This document shows positions 31,628 through 43,158 of a stretch of DNA of 64,000 nucleotides, piece by piece (the stretch's first letter is position 1; every line of letters begins with the position of its first letter). Source of the DNA: Callorhinus ursinus (taxonomy: Eukaryota > Chordata > Mammalia > Carnivora > Otariidae); contig NW_020313285.1 in assembly GCF_003265705.1 (NCBI RefSeq), forward strand, positions 17,162,817-17,226,816, in the 5' to 3' direction. The notes beneath the pieces are model-generated. The model did not search any database and was not told the origin of the DNA. It saw nothing but the letters and a program-made list of their open reading frames with translations. The translations under genes and the position numbers were made by a program.

Positions 31628-32020
31628 TCTCTCCCAGTTGGATGGGGGCGACCAAATGTGGGGCAACCCTATTGGGTGGAGGCCGGTGGTGAAAGAATTC
31701 ACCCAAGGCATAACAAGGGAGATAGAAATTCATTGAAAACACACAATGAAATGTGGGCAGGACAGCAGAACAGAGACTGCCCCAAGGCAGTTCTTGGGGG
31801 GGTTGTAGTTAAAGAGGGAACGTGAGAGAGTACGGGAACACATGGAATTTTCCTTTTTTGGTACCTGTGTCTGGGTGTAAATAACCCATTGGTCAGCTAG
31901 GGCTTAAGGCTATTTTGAGGTGGGTCACCTAATGGGCCTGTTTGTATCAGCCAGAGGTTTGCAGGCCCTTCTACCTTATTCAGGTTTCTATAGTTCAAGT
32001 TGGTTGCTAAAAGTGTCCTC
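31628..32020 (-). mobile_element. Possible solo LTR inserted in L1
   Basis: A block not part of L1 lies between CTATTCTGATTTC and TTTCCTCATATAAATTGAAT, which should be adjacent. It carries GTGAAAGAATTCACCCAAGG and GATAGAAATTCATTGAAAAC, typical of antisense retroviral LTRs, but terminal TG/CA is unclear and the duplication is at most four to six bases. Non-coding. Confidence 0.45.
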
Positions 32021-32289
32021 TAAAGTTTCCTCATATAAATTGAATCATACAAAATATATCCTTTCCTGTCTGACTTCTTTCATCCATGTTGTAACGTGTT
32101 GTTTTGTTCCTTCTTAAGGCTGAATAAGACTCCATTGCATGTTTATACCATATACCATGTTAAAAATCCATTCATGCATCAGTGATTATTTGGATTGTTT
32201 TCACCTTTTGGCTATTGTCAATAATGCTGTCAACAGGGTTGTAGCGTATCTGTTCATCCCTGTTCTTTGTTCAAAGGCCTTTTCTTGCT

Positions 32290-33000
32290 GCCTCCACTCC
32301 TATTACCTCCCTCCCTCAACGTCCTCCCCTAGGTAGCGCTCAGTACTTGCTTTTGAAGACAAAGTACGTTTGGTTTAGCCAAAATGTAACAACTGTGTGG
32401 TAATTTGCAAGTGTAAAGGCAAACACTCTGGCTTTTGGGCATTGCTCCAGGAGACTGAGGTATGTGCGTGTGTGTGTGTGGGCGGGGGGAATGCAGATTT
32501 GAGAAAATGCACTTTCTTCTTAGCTCATTCATTAAATGATCCAATTGTTCTAGCCTTGAGATAGAGATCTTTAACTCAGTCTACGTGCCAGCAATACAGA
32601 AGCTCTCAGCAACGCAGACTAGCTATTGCTTTTTTTTTTTTTTTTTTCACAGCCTGAAAGCAGGTTTTGCTTTCTGGAAAGCCCTCCTCATCTCCCCCAT
32701 TTTGTGCGTAAACTGGAATTCCTTTTGCTTTTTTAGCTATCCTCGTGATCGGTGGGATTCAGGTGTGGGGAGGGTTGAAGCTTATACACTTATACCCTTA
32801 AAAAAATAAAGTCACAAAATAAATATGTAGGACAAAAAAAATCACAAAAATTACTGGAGACTTGGGAGATCCAGATCCCCCCCACTGAGACCATTTCAAT
32901 TTATCATAAATTCTTCTTACATAGAGATGCTTTCCGATGGCAAGCGGGCTTCCTGCTTGCTCCTGGAACACTCCGGAAGTGAGGGGCCCTAAAGTTTAAG
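32290..33000. other. Intergenic DNA before HSPA4 promoter
   Basis: Contains a (GT)n tract near 32465-32480 and a T-homopolymer at 32631-32647. No gene or named repeat. Confidence 0.4.
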
Positions 33001-33507
33001 GTTCAATAGCTTCGAGTAAGCCTGTCACTTACTGGCCGGTCTGAAGCGACCTAGGTAGCGTGTCATCCACCTGTGTCTCTTTGCGTTCAGCTCAGGACAG
33101 GTGCTTAGAAACGTGTTGGGGATTTCAAGGTTTAAGTCATGTTGGCCCCTCCGTCGGCTCTAAGGACGCGAGCGGCTTAGAGAACGGCGAAGCAAGGCTG
33201 AGGGAAAAAAAAACCCACGGCGGTGGGACTGAGAATTCTTGCCCTCAGCCGGAGAGGGCGCTGTCTGGGACTTCGAGAGAGCCCCTACCTAAGGCCCTCC
33301 TCAGGGCCACATTCCAAGGGCGGCCTTGTCCTCTACCCGCGGACGTACCCTAGGGACCAGAGGGGAGGGCTCTCAGGACTTCGAAGATTAACACAAAGTT
33401 GGCGCGAGAGGGCCCATCACCGGAAGTTTCTTTGATAAAGAAAACCGGCGGAAGTAGGCCAACGGCGCCTCTTCAGTATATTGCCTCCAGCCGGCTCTCC
33501 TACTTTC

Positions 33508-33515
33508 TTCTGGAA
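33508..33515 (+). promoter_or_regulatory. Possible heat-shock half-site pair
   Basis: TTCTGGAA is an inverted pair of heat-shock units (TTCnnGAA). Two units alone are weak, and such pairs occur by chance; the gene's role in the chaperone system is the reason to list it. Confidence 0.3.
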
Positions 33516-33645
33516 AGGGAGGGGCCCCACTGCTTTTTGCCGCCGTGGGGAGTCGCTGCGGCAGGTTCTGTGCGCAGGCTCAATTGGCCTCCCAACCATC
33601 TTTCAGCCGCTGGGTCCCTTCCCAGGTTTTCTTGCCTGGACGTGA

Positions 33646-34122
<477 letters not shown>

Positions 34123-34149
34123 TGAGTGTGGGCCAGTCCGGCCGCGTGC

Positions 34150-35315
34150 ACGGGGGGGGGGGGTGGGGAGGTAGCGCTTGTTCTGGTCTGCGACCCTTGC
34201 GGCTTGGGGAACGCGAACTGGGGAGTCACCTCGGTTGCGAGCCGAGGGTCCGGTGTGTAAGGAACCCCCGCTGGGTGTCAGGTCACTAGTGGTCGCGACT
34301 CGCCGTGAGGGTCTGCGCCAGCGGCGAGACCTTTTCCCAGTGGCCTGCCGGTTGAGTGAAGGCTCTGAGCTGGTATTCGTATCAGCGGAGGGCATGGGTA
34401 GGCGCTGGAGGGAAGGCAGGCCTGCGATGTATAGTGGACCGAGTTCTTTTAGAGGGCAGAGTCCAGGCCCAGGGCGTACTGCCGTTTCTTCAGCCTACCA
34501 CAGAGTTCGGAGCTTTGCACACAGTAGGCGCTTAGTGAAAGTTAGCTGAATTAAATGGGTCCTGGCGTTTGCCGGCGGTCTGAAGATGGAGCGGCCAGGA
34601 TCCCACGTGAGTGGGGGCGGGGCAGCACCCGGAAGAGAGGGAGCCGGAGCACCAGAGGCTCGGGCTCCGCATGGAAGGCACAGCTACCATAAAAGTATTT
34701 AGTAAAGTCAACGTCTTGATACGTTTGCATTCACGTTGGTTTTTCACATTTTTTCAGTATGTTGAACTATGTTGGGTCATTCTCTCCTTTCATTCTCTGC
34801 GCGTCTACACCAAACAGCGTTTCACTTTCACAGTTAATACATTCCAACCAGGGTGTTGGCCGCAATTGTTAATGAATGACTCAGGGGCTCACTTTGACGT
34901 CTAGAGAACCTATAGTAAGTTAAGGGACCAGTATAGACACAGCTCTAAAAAAATCATGACTCACTCAGGTCTTTCCTTGGGTAGAGAGTCCTCCTTTTTA
35001 CTATAGAGCTACTTTTCAATCCATTATCCTCTTTTGGGGCAGAATCTTTTAAGAAGCTTCTTATTTTCTAGGTTCTCATTATTTGCCACGTGGCTCTTAA
35101 AGGGCTTCTGTTCCAAGGTCCATTTTTCCCCCCTAACTTTGGTCACCCTTCTCGCAGTTGGATAGCCAAACGAGGTTGCTCCCTCAGTGATCTTTGCTGC
35201 CCAGAGACTCAAAACATTTCCCTTTCACTTGTAAAATTTTTGCCCCTTGTTTTAGACCTAGGTCAGGCGCTTCCCTGAAAATCCATCTCATCCTAAAACG
35301 TGGTTTGATGTCCCT
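34150..35315. other. HSPA4 intron 1, first part, nothing recognised
   Basis: The CpG-rich part fades by about 34650. A G-homopolymer lies near 34152-34162. Open frames at 34178-34549 and 34611-34904 have no recognisable content. Confidence 0.4.
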
Positions 35316-35319
35316 TTCT

Positions 35320-35520
35320 CAATTAGGTTATAGTTTCACTGAGAGAGAATTCACAGAATGTACAGTTAACCCATTTAAAGCGTACAGTTCTATTTTCTTA
35401 CTGAAGTCACAAAACTGCATCTATGCCCCACAATCAATTTAAAAACATTTTCCTCAGTCCAAAAGAAATCCTGTACTCATTAGCTGTCACACCCAGTCCC
35501 CCCTGTATTTGTAGTTTTTA
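35320..35520 (-). mobile_element. Old L1 3' region (antisense)
   Basis: AATTCACAGAATGTACAGTT, CATTTAAAGCGTACAGTTCT and GAAATCCTGTACTCATTAGC match antisense L1 3' sequence. Confidence 0.6.
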
Positions 35521-35524
35521 ATAG

Positions 35525-36345
35525 TGGGTTTTATGTTCTAATTTGTAATTCCAGAGAAGGTACTGTATACTGAGCTTTTTTTTTTAATCATTGAAGTTTG
35601 TTTTTGAGTGTTTAAGCATGAATTTTCCCTTTGATATCGTCTTCCTCTCCAGATTCAAGTTTTCTTCATTTGTAAAGATAGTCTTTCCCAAGAAATCAAA
35701 AAGGGTGGTGCACCGAGTCAGGCATTTAACTTTTTGGTCCTTTCCTGCCTAGATTTGAACATAATTTCCATCCAAAGGGAAGAGAATTCCCAATATTGCA
35801 ACTAACGGTGTTCCTGTCTTTTCTTTGACTGTTAATGTTCCATTTTTTTTTTAGACAACAGTTTTACCATGAATTCCATAAAAAAAAGTTTAATCTTTTC
35901 AAATTGGAATTAAATTTGCCTCAATGACTAGGTGATGGGTGACCAGATACATTACATAATTGTGATAAGACAGTACTATTTAAATACTTTAAGGGATTTT
36001 ATGTTTTCCCCCTGTTTTATATTTTCCAGGAACTTCTAGGGATACCATACACTGAAGTAATTTTTGAACTATGATTTTGATTAGCTTAAATTTCTTTCTT
36101 GGAGTTCCTAAGTAGGATATGGGAATGGAAAAGTTCATTTTTGTAGTAGTTATGGAATAGTGGATTTTTGTTTCAGGTACACAGAGACTATGATGGGGGT
36201 TTGCTTTAGTGTCACAGTGCAAATGAGACTTAGTTTCTGGAGGGTTGGCTGTGATGGAAGTACCTCATTTCAAATTGTGGCTGTAACGGTATTTGGATTC
36301 AGTTTTTGAGGATCCGGTTGACTTTTGTCCAGAAGAGACTCTTAC
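35525..36345. other. HSPA4 intron 1, nothing recognised
   Basis: AT-rich intronic DNA without named repeats. Confidence 0.35.
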
Positions 36346-36349
36346 TTTT

Positions 36350-36765
36350 CACCAAATACAGGCTTGCTTTATTTTAGCAACTACTGAGTGCCTCCAATAT
36401 GCCAGCCACTGTGCTAAGCACGGGAGGTACTCTGAACAAATAAGCAAGATCCTGCCATCATTGAATGGGCAGTGGAAAAAAGTCAGATGCTAAACAAACA
36501 TGTAATTACTACCTGGTTAAGGTCCACATGGGATAGTACAGAATACGATGACCGGGGAGTGCTAATTTAAATCGGATGTACGATGGAGATGAAAGGTGCT
36601 CTTAAAGAAGTGCCATTTAAGTTGAGACCTGGAGGAGGAGTAGAAATTTACATGGAAGTGGTGGGTGGGTCTAAGGAAGAGCTGATTAAGGCAGAAGGAA
36701 CAGCAAGTGAGGAAGACTGAGGCATTCAGAAGAGCTTGGCGGACTTGGCTGCCTGAGAAGATCAT
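36350..36765 (-). mobile_element. L2 LINE fragment (antisense)
   Basis: ACTGAGTGCCTCCAATATGC, AGCCACTGTGCTAAGCACGG, TTAAGTTGAGACCTGGAGGA and GGCAGAAGGAACAGCAAGTG follow the reverse of L2 in order. Confidence 0.75.
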
Positions 36766-36769
36766 AGTT

Positions 36770-37655
36770 TTAAAAAAATGATTTATCTTTTTTCGTGGAG
36801 AATGGATTTATCTGAGAAGGGGAAGAGAAGAGGCAGGGTGTTACTTAGGTTATGGCAGTATTTAGTCCATGTGGGAGTTGATGTTGTTCTCTACTAGTGT
36901 AGTAGCATGGGAGGGAAGTGTGGGTGGCTTTGAGATAAACTTTGGAGGTTTAATTTAGGAGCATCCATGTTGATGAATTTGATCATAGGCTTTGGAATAA
37001 GATGAGAAACGTATTTTTAGTGGGATTATTACAGTAGAAAGGGTACAACCTTAAAGCTTTGGAATGAAAATGTTAATGAAATGCCAAACATTACTGAAGA
37101 ATTGGGCCGTACTTTCCAAAAAGAATTTATAGGGTAGAAATGAATTACTTAATTTCTGTGTGTGAATTGTTTATATTACTATTTTCATGGACTTAGTTCC
37201 TAATAAAACAGTATATTAGGAATTTGAAGAGATGAAATTGTCTATTAGCTGCCCTTGAGAGAGCGAAAGCTGAAAGTACATACTTTTTGGTTAACTGGAA
37301 GATTAACATCTGATACCTAACTTGTGCAAGAAAAGTATTCCTATGAAATAAATGTTTCTACGTGTTGTGTAGACCTAAGTACAGCAGTAGGATCTTGAGG
37401 CTTTTGGATTCAAAGAAAAGGAAAGTTGATTTGTTAACTAAAGTTCAAATTGCTTACACCATTTTCCTTCCTATGTTTAATTGTAGAAGTTATGAAAGTA
37501 GTTCCTTGGAATCATTTAAGAGCTGAAGTACAATCTTGTATACAAAATTTGTGGACTTATCGACATAACTTTGTCATTAGGTTCTTAATTGGGTTTCCTA
37601 AATTAAAACATTTTTTTCTTGACTTCAGATATTTGTTGTAACAATAAAAACACTA
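36770..37655. other. HSPA4 intron 1, nothing recognised
   Basis: No repeat or exon named. Sequence is AT-rich and unique by eye. Confidence 0.35.
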
Positions 37656-37659
37656 AAGT

Positions 37660-38030
37660 GCTGAGGTTTCTTGTCCTTCTCATTATTTGCAGTTTGCTGT
37701 GTATGCTTGTGTACCTTTTTCCAGACTTCTACAAACATACATTGTTGAGGGTGGGTATGTTTAAACAAATAGGATCATACTACATTTTGTAAATTTTCTT
37801 TCACGTATACTTTAGACTTCTTTCAGAGTCAGTAAATAATGAACCTACCTTCTTAAATGTGTAATATTTATTATGGCTGAAACTTTTTTTTTTCCAAACA
37901 GGTTATTTCTAACTTTTGTAATTACGAATAGTTAATTGAACAGTAGTCTTTTACGCTTGGATTTACTTGTTAATATTTTTATTTCTGTTGGACAGAGTTC
38001 CAGACGTGAATTTGCTAGGGCAAAGAATAT
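37660..38030 (+). mobile_element. Old L1-related 3' region (sense)
   Basis: TGTGTACCTTTTTCCAGACT, ATAGGATCATACTACATTTT and a final GCTAGGGCAAAGAATAT resemble the same old L1-type 3' region seen at 11285-12110. Confidence 0.45.
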
Positions 38031-38031
38031 A

Positions 38032-38348
38032 CAGTTGACCCTGTATATCAATGTGGGGGTTAGGGCACTCACTTCTGTGCAGTTGAAAACCTGTGTATAA
38101 AAACTTGAGACTCCAAAAAACTCAACCACTAGTAGCCTACTGTTGACCAGAAGCCTTACTTATAGTGTAAATGGTCGAGTGACACATACTCTGTATATGT
38201 ATTCCATACTGTATTCTTAAAGTAAGCTAGAGAAAAAATGTTATTAAAATCTTAACAGGAAATACATTTATACTACTGTTTTGTATTGAAAAATCCATGC
38301 ATAAGTGGACCCACACATCTCGAACCTGTATTGTTCAAGGGTCAACTC
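38032..38348. mobile_element. Tigger-like DNA transposon, copy 1
   Basis: Begins CAGTTGACCCT and ends AGGGTCAACT with inverted termini, flanked by TA (38030-38031 and 38349-38350). Internal TAAGCTAGAGAAAAAATGTT and ATAAGTGGACCCACACA are shared with the copy at 43159. Confidence 0.8.
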
Positions 38349-38357
38349 TATGTTCTT

Positions 38358-38553
38358 TTTTTTTTTTTTAAAGATTTTATTTATTTATTTGAGAGAGAGA
38401 GAATGAGAGATAGCACGAGAGAGAAGAGGGTCAGAGGGAGAAGTAGACTCCCCGCCGAGCAGGGAGCCCGATGTGGGACTCGATCCCGGGACTCCAGGAT
38501 CATGAGCTGAGCCGAAGGCAGTCGCTTAACCAACTGAGCCACCCAGGCGCCCC
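38358..38553 (-). mobile_element. CAN-SINE (minus), GGAGTCCC subtype
   Basis: CAACTCTATGTTCTT at 38343-38357 and 38554-38568. It landed exactly at the right end of the Tigger-like element, duplicating its last bases. Confidence 0.92.
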
Positions 38554-38569
38554 CAACTCTATGTTCTTA

Positions 38570-39775
38570 AAGTATTGTTGCCAGGATACTTTATACAAAT
38601 TTAAGGGGTTAATTTATAATAGGAAGATAAGTGATTCACTGGGCATTGTGAAGATTATAATGGGCTGGAACTATATAAAGTGTTTAAGATAAAGCCGGAC
38701 ACAGTAGATATTGCCCAAGTATTTTCTAGTATTGTTGCTACCTAAAAAATACAAATTTTTTAAATTAATCCTCCTCATTGATGGACTGTATGTTGGGATA
38801 ATAAAATTATTGAACTTTGAAGGGTTCATAATTTATAGCTTTTAATATGCAAATCTTACTGATTGGAGAATTTGCTGTGCTTTAGGAACTGTGTATCATT
38901 AAGTGTGAGTTGTTCGGTCTGTTTGATGTCAGTTTTTTGGGGTACTTTCTAGTTCAGGGCTAAGGCAATAAGCAGAGGATACTCTGACTAATGTAATTTT
39001 TTCCATGCCAGTTTTGCTTAAATCTTTTATTTGATAGTCTCAATATTATTGTGGGTTCTCCGATAAACTCGTTTTCTTATATAGGTTAAGAAAGAGAATT
39101 AGAGCAGCAGCTGTTATAAATATCCCGAGAGCAGTTGTACACATTCTTATAAACATGAAACTGTGCCTTTTAAGGATCTGTGTTCATTGCAGCTGTTCAG
39201 AACATCCCATTAGAATGTGCATAAATATTTGGTCAGTAGTATCTCTTACCCATGAAAGGGAGAACAGTGTTATTCTCTGGCCTAAAAAGATGATTATTTC
39301 TAGGGCTTAACGATTAGAACAGGGGAGTCTTGAACTTAATTTGAATTAACTTCCTGTAATACCAACCTGTATTTGGGAGTGGAGGACAAGTAGTGCCAGT
39401 CAGTTAGCAAGTGTCTCTTTTTAGCAGCATTGACTTGGAATTGTGTGGCATAGAGAGGAAGTGGAAGATAAAGATTCCTGCTGTCTAGAGATGTAACCAT
39501 TCTGTTGAGCAATGTGAATGATACAAAGCAGTGGTAAATAGAATAAGGATAGTCATGGATGGGTTATTAAGTACAGACTTAAGGTGTCAGTGCAGAGGAG
39601 AGGTTACACTGGTGCGGGTGGAGTGACGAGGAAAGGCAGGGGTGGGACTTGAGCACATAGGATTAAAATACATGGATGCAAAGTTTGGGATGGTCTAAGT
39701 GAAGGTATAGAAGTAGGAATGAATCTAATTGGTTTGCCAGGTAGTACAAAAATAGGTATATATGGGATTTAGAGT
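38570..39775. other. HSPA4 intron 1, mostly unrecognised
   Basis: The part at about 39460-39720 (GAATGATACAAAGCAGTGGT, GATGGTCTAAGTGAAGGTAT) may be an antisense L2 remnant. No exon is visible. Confidence 0.3.
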
Positions 39776-39779
39776 TCAG

Positions 39780-39960
39780 TAGTCCTGATTTTGAATCTTG
39801 GATGCTTATATTTACCAGTTAGTTTCTGGATGCATTAACTTGATTTGAATCAGATCTTCATTTATAAAATTGGACAGTAATAGTTCTTTTCTCTGAGTAT
39901 TTGGGAAAATCAAGTTTAGGTTGCTAAGCACACTGCCCAGCATATGGGAGCTTGACCTGC
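39780..39960 (+). repeat. MIR (sense)
   Basis: GATTTTGAATCTTGGATGCT, ATCTTCATTTATAAAATTGG, AGCACACTGCCCAGCATATG follow MIR order with high divergence. Confidence 0.65.
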
Positions 39961-40683
39961 TTGGTTGAAGAGAGGCTTCCTGCCATAGATAAAGATTGGA
40001 TGCATGCTATGTGCAAATTTTGGAAGTTGCTGGTGAGTGGGGAGTAGTAGGTAAGTTTCTTTTTAATATCTTGTTCCATGTAAAAATCCTAGTGGAATAA
40101 TTCAGCCTCTGAAGATTTTTCAGATCGTATGTTGAGGAGAGACAAACTGAATTGAGGGTATTTAGCTTATTTTTTTTTTAGGATAAATGCTAATGGTGGC
40201 CGTCCATGGTGGGGGGGGTGGTTGTGGAATTACAGATGTTTCTTTTCTTTGTCATACTTTCTGTTTTCTAATTTTTTGCGTAGAGCTTATACTAACTAGA
40301 AAGCACTGGACTAGGTTCTAAAACAGGCTCTAATATTTGACTTCATCTTTTGGCCTTTCTTCACATTTAAATATTAGGTTTCTTTGTGTAAGCTTTTATT
40401 TTTAAAAACCCTTCAATTTGTGCTGTTTGACATATTGACCCTCATTCAGTTCTTTGTGAATGAAAGTAGGACTTTTTATTCCTCATGGGTAGATGATTTT
40501 GAAGATAACTGGATTTTAATGGATAGCTTGAGAAGGTGAAGCAGGACTTTCATAGCAAACTAGTTGGTATATTTTTGTATGAAACTCAAACCAGGGCTTC
40601 AGTGGAGCAATAATAATGACTAGTATTTTACTATTTATGACACACCAGTTTCTGATATAAACCCTTTAAAAGGGGATCGACAC

Positions 40684-40911
40684 GGGCACCTGGGTGGCTC
40701 AGTTGGTTAAGTGTCCAACTCTTGATTTCGCCTCAGGTCACGATGTCAGGTCTGAGCTATAATTTGAACTTTTCTTTAGCTTTTCAAGATGTTCAAAGCA
40801 ATTCTTACTACTGCGTTGGGCTCAGTGCTGGGTGTGGAATCTGCTTAAGACTTCTCTCTCCTTCTCCCTCTGTGCCTACCCCGCTCTAAAAAAAAAAAAA
40901 AAAAAAAAAAA
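40684..40911 (+). mobile_element. CAN-SINE (plus) carrying a foreign 56-base insert
   Basis: GGGCACCTGGGTGGCTCAG head, then normal sequence to CACGATGTCAGG, then unrelated sequence to about 40813, then TTGGGCTCAGTGCTGGGTGT onward. About 20 bases of SINE are replaced. Duplication GATCGACAC (40675-40683) and GATCAACAC (40912-40920). Confidence 0.85.
40758..40813 (+). repeat. Copy of sequence at 43468-43533
   Basis: TATAATTTGAAC then TTTAGCTTTTCAAGATGTTC and AAAGCAATTCTTACTACTG. It matches 43468-43533 except for a 10-base absence (TGAGACAAAC) and three substitutions in the last 43 bases. Confidence 0.8.
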
Positions 40912-40974
40912 GATCAACACATTTAATTTTTACAGCAGGTATATGAGGTAGGTGCTGTAATTTCCCCCATTTTA

Positions 40975-42702
40975 TTTATTTTTTTCCCGATCTGCATTCA
41001 AATCCTTGGTTTATTCAACATAGTCCTTTCAGTCTGCACAACAAAGTATAAACACAACAGTGCCTAAAATGCTAGAAGTTTATAAAACTCAAAACAAACA
41101 ATTGCTAGTACTGACTGTACAATAAAAGCCAAAAAAGCAGTGTTCCGTGTTGCCAGGGTAACCGGCAAGACCCCCATGAATAACAGCTGCAACAGAGGGG
41201 TCCGTGATGACCTTGCAGAGCTAGCTCTCAACTTGCTCGCCAATTTTAGAGAGAAAGGGAGACCTGAGATGTGGGTGTGTGTGCAAGAGTACATGTAAAA
41301 ATAGAACCATTTTCGGTAACTACCATGGGGTGTTTGATCCTAGAGGTTGAAAGAGGACGGGGCAGGGGAGCAGGGCCAGGCTAGCAGGAACAGCAGTTGC
41401 ATTTTCCCGAGACACTCTCAGGAAAAGACCAACAAGCAAGGCCATGATCAGGCCGGCAGACTAGCCCCCGGTCATTTGTGGAAATGAAAGTCATACCCGT
41501 AGGCTTGGGCCACACTGCTACCCTGTTTGTCCCTGCTGGCTTTGCTACCAAATTGACTCTCTCAGAAACTGAAAATGTGGGAGCTTTCTAGCCAGCACAC
41601 TGGAGAGCATCTTTATAGGCACAACCCCAACCCAGTAACACTCCAGGAACTTTGCTTTCAGAGAGTATGTCTCAGTTACTCTCTTCAAAACCTTTCCTGG
41701 GAGAGGGATTTGTTTCTTACCAGTCTTCCTTTGGCTAGAAAGGTGACCAAAGTGAAGTGGATGCAATAGAAGTTACAGGGCACAGAGCTTCCGTGGCTCT
41801 GTTTATCAGGAGGAATTGGAGCTGCAGTGGCTACTGTGGCAGCAGCAGCCAGAGGGACTGCCGCTCTGGGAACTCAATCTCATCCTCCCTGGTGACTGGT
41901 GCCACGTGGGGGGTGGTGGCAGCATTTTCCTGGCAGGGCTAAATTGCGTGGGGGGCGGCGTAGGCCTTGGAGCCAGCACAGTGGTAGTAGTGACCTTCTG
42001 GTCATCGATTTGTCCTCTGTCCCATGTCCTTCACCTTCTTGGCTTCATCTGGATCTTCTGACTCCATGTATGTTTAGCCTTTGGAAAGATGGGGGGACAC
42101 CCATTTATTTATTTATGGGGGGGGACATCCTTTTAAAGGCATGCCAAAAAAAAAAAAAAAAGCATGCCAATCCTATTTATTTCCCCAGAGGTGGAGAAGA
42201 GAATATCTATCTCCCTGATGTGGTCCTTGCCCACACTCCTAGTGAGCCTCCCAATGTACACCTTGGCTGGTTTAGGGGAAGGACTTTTCATCTCTTTTGG
42301 GTGGTTTGGATTTGGAGCTGGAATGCCACCTTTTGTCATGTCAACACCCAGATGTACTGGTTGAGCTAGAGGAGCTGCTGGAGTTGGAGCTGTAGGACAT
42401 GCTGGAACTCCCCCAGCAGCTGGATACAGAAGAGGAGCTTGAGGCATTGCTCAGGCCTGTGCTGGTGCTGGAGGTAGAGCTGGACCGGGACCTGGTGCTG
42501 CTGCCATCCCTGCTAGGGCTCTGCTTCTTCCGAGTTTTATCCCTGTTGCCATCCTTCTCGCTCCACTCCGTGGGGGCCCCTTTCTCTTTAGCATGATCCT
42601 TGGACTTCTCATCAGAGTGATCTGTGTGTTGGTAGGAGAAGGAACCATCTTCCCACTGTCGTGGCCTTCTCCTGCTCTCCTCTGCTGCTGAGGCCAGTGC
42701 CC
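40975..42702 (-). pseudogene. RNPS1: RNPS1 processed pseudogene, 5'-truncated
   Basis: RNPS1 is an RNA-binding protein of the exon-junction complex with a Ser-rich N-part, one RRM and an Arg/Ser/Pro tail. The minus strand shows, with no introns, SDEKSKDHAKEKGA, the Ser/Arg-Ser tract, and KSPSPKPAKVYIGRLTRSVG with KDHIREI and FSTSGEI (start of the RRM), then the later RRM and tail in shifting frames up to SSNSS and a stop, followed by a long 3' untranslated part. Frameshifts, stops and small insertions (42070-42160) make it dead. It starts at about residue 30 of RNPS1, so it is 5'-truncated. The oligo-T at 40975-40987 is its poly-A tail. The duplication TAATTTCCCCCATTTTA (40958-40974) and TAATTTTCCCCATGTTA (42703-42719) shows L1-type insertion into a MIR. 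Confidence 0.9.
42148..42163 (+). repeat. A-run between GCATGCC repeats in the pseudogene
   Basis: GCATGCC, about 17 A, GCATGCC interrupts the pseudogene RRM. The direct repeats on both sides look like a very short target duplication around a bare poly-A. Confidence 0.55.
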
Positions 42703-42849
42703 TAATTTTCCCCATGTTAGAGTTGAGCAGATAGAATTTCAGAGATACTAAGCAACAGAGAATTCACACAGCTAGAAAGGCAGAGAAGGGATTTGGACAG
42801 ACCCATACTGATTCTACAGTCTGAGCTCTTTTTACTGCACATGTATTCA

Positions 42850-43155
42850 AATCAGTAAAGTTGATGGCCAAGTGGAAATGCTAAGGATCTCTTTCTTCAG
42901 CACAATAGGCATACTGTTACAGAATTTTTTTAGAATGTGAGAGTTGCTTTGTAGTGATAGGATATTGATGTTTTCTTATGATAGGGTAAGGAAGGTGTGG
43001 CCCTTCCCCATACTTGCAGGAGTTGGGCCTTGTCTGCAGCCTTGTCTACCCACTATATCGGGTGCTGAAGATGGGACATTCCAGTAGTGATGCTCTATTA
43101 TTTTGTAAGAAGTGGCAACTGTAGTGTGTGCGTATATGAGCCAACAAAAGGATGA
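42850..43155. other. HSPA4 intron 1, nothing recognised
   Basis: No exon or repeat named. Confidence 0.35.
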
Positions 43156-43158
43156 GTA

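Larger units (their letters stand above)
31170..32285 (-). mobile_element. Old L1 3' region (antisense), interrupted twice
   Basis: ATTGTGGTAAAATACACATA, TCTCCAGAACTTTTTCATCA, TCTATGAATTTGCCTATTCT, GCTGAATAAGACTCCATTGC and TTGGCTATTGTCAATAATGC occur in antisense L1 order. A SINE (31341-31521) and an unrelated block (about 31628-32020) separate the parts. Confidence 0.8.
40610..42845 (-). repeat. MIR (antisense) split by a SINE and an RNPS1 pseudogene
   Basis: Three pieces: about 40610-40683 (AATGACTAGTATTTTACTAT), 40912-40974 (CAGCAGGTATATGAGGTAGG) and 42703-42845 (CAGAGATACTAAGCAACAGA, CACACAGCTAGAAAGGCAG). In order they are one reverse-complement MIR. The breaks coincide with the target duplications of the two inserts. 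Confidence 0.78.

Noticed and set aside
41757..42369. Plus-strand open frames (156 codons and others) as genes
   Set aside because: They lie antisense on the RNPS1 pseudogene.
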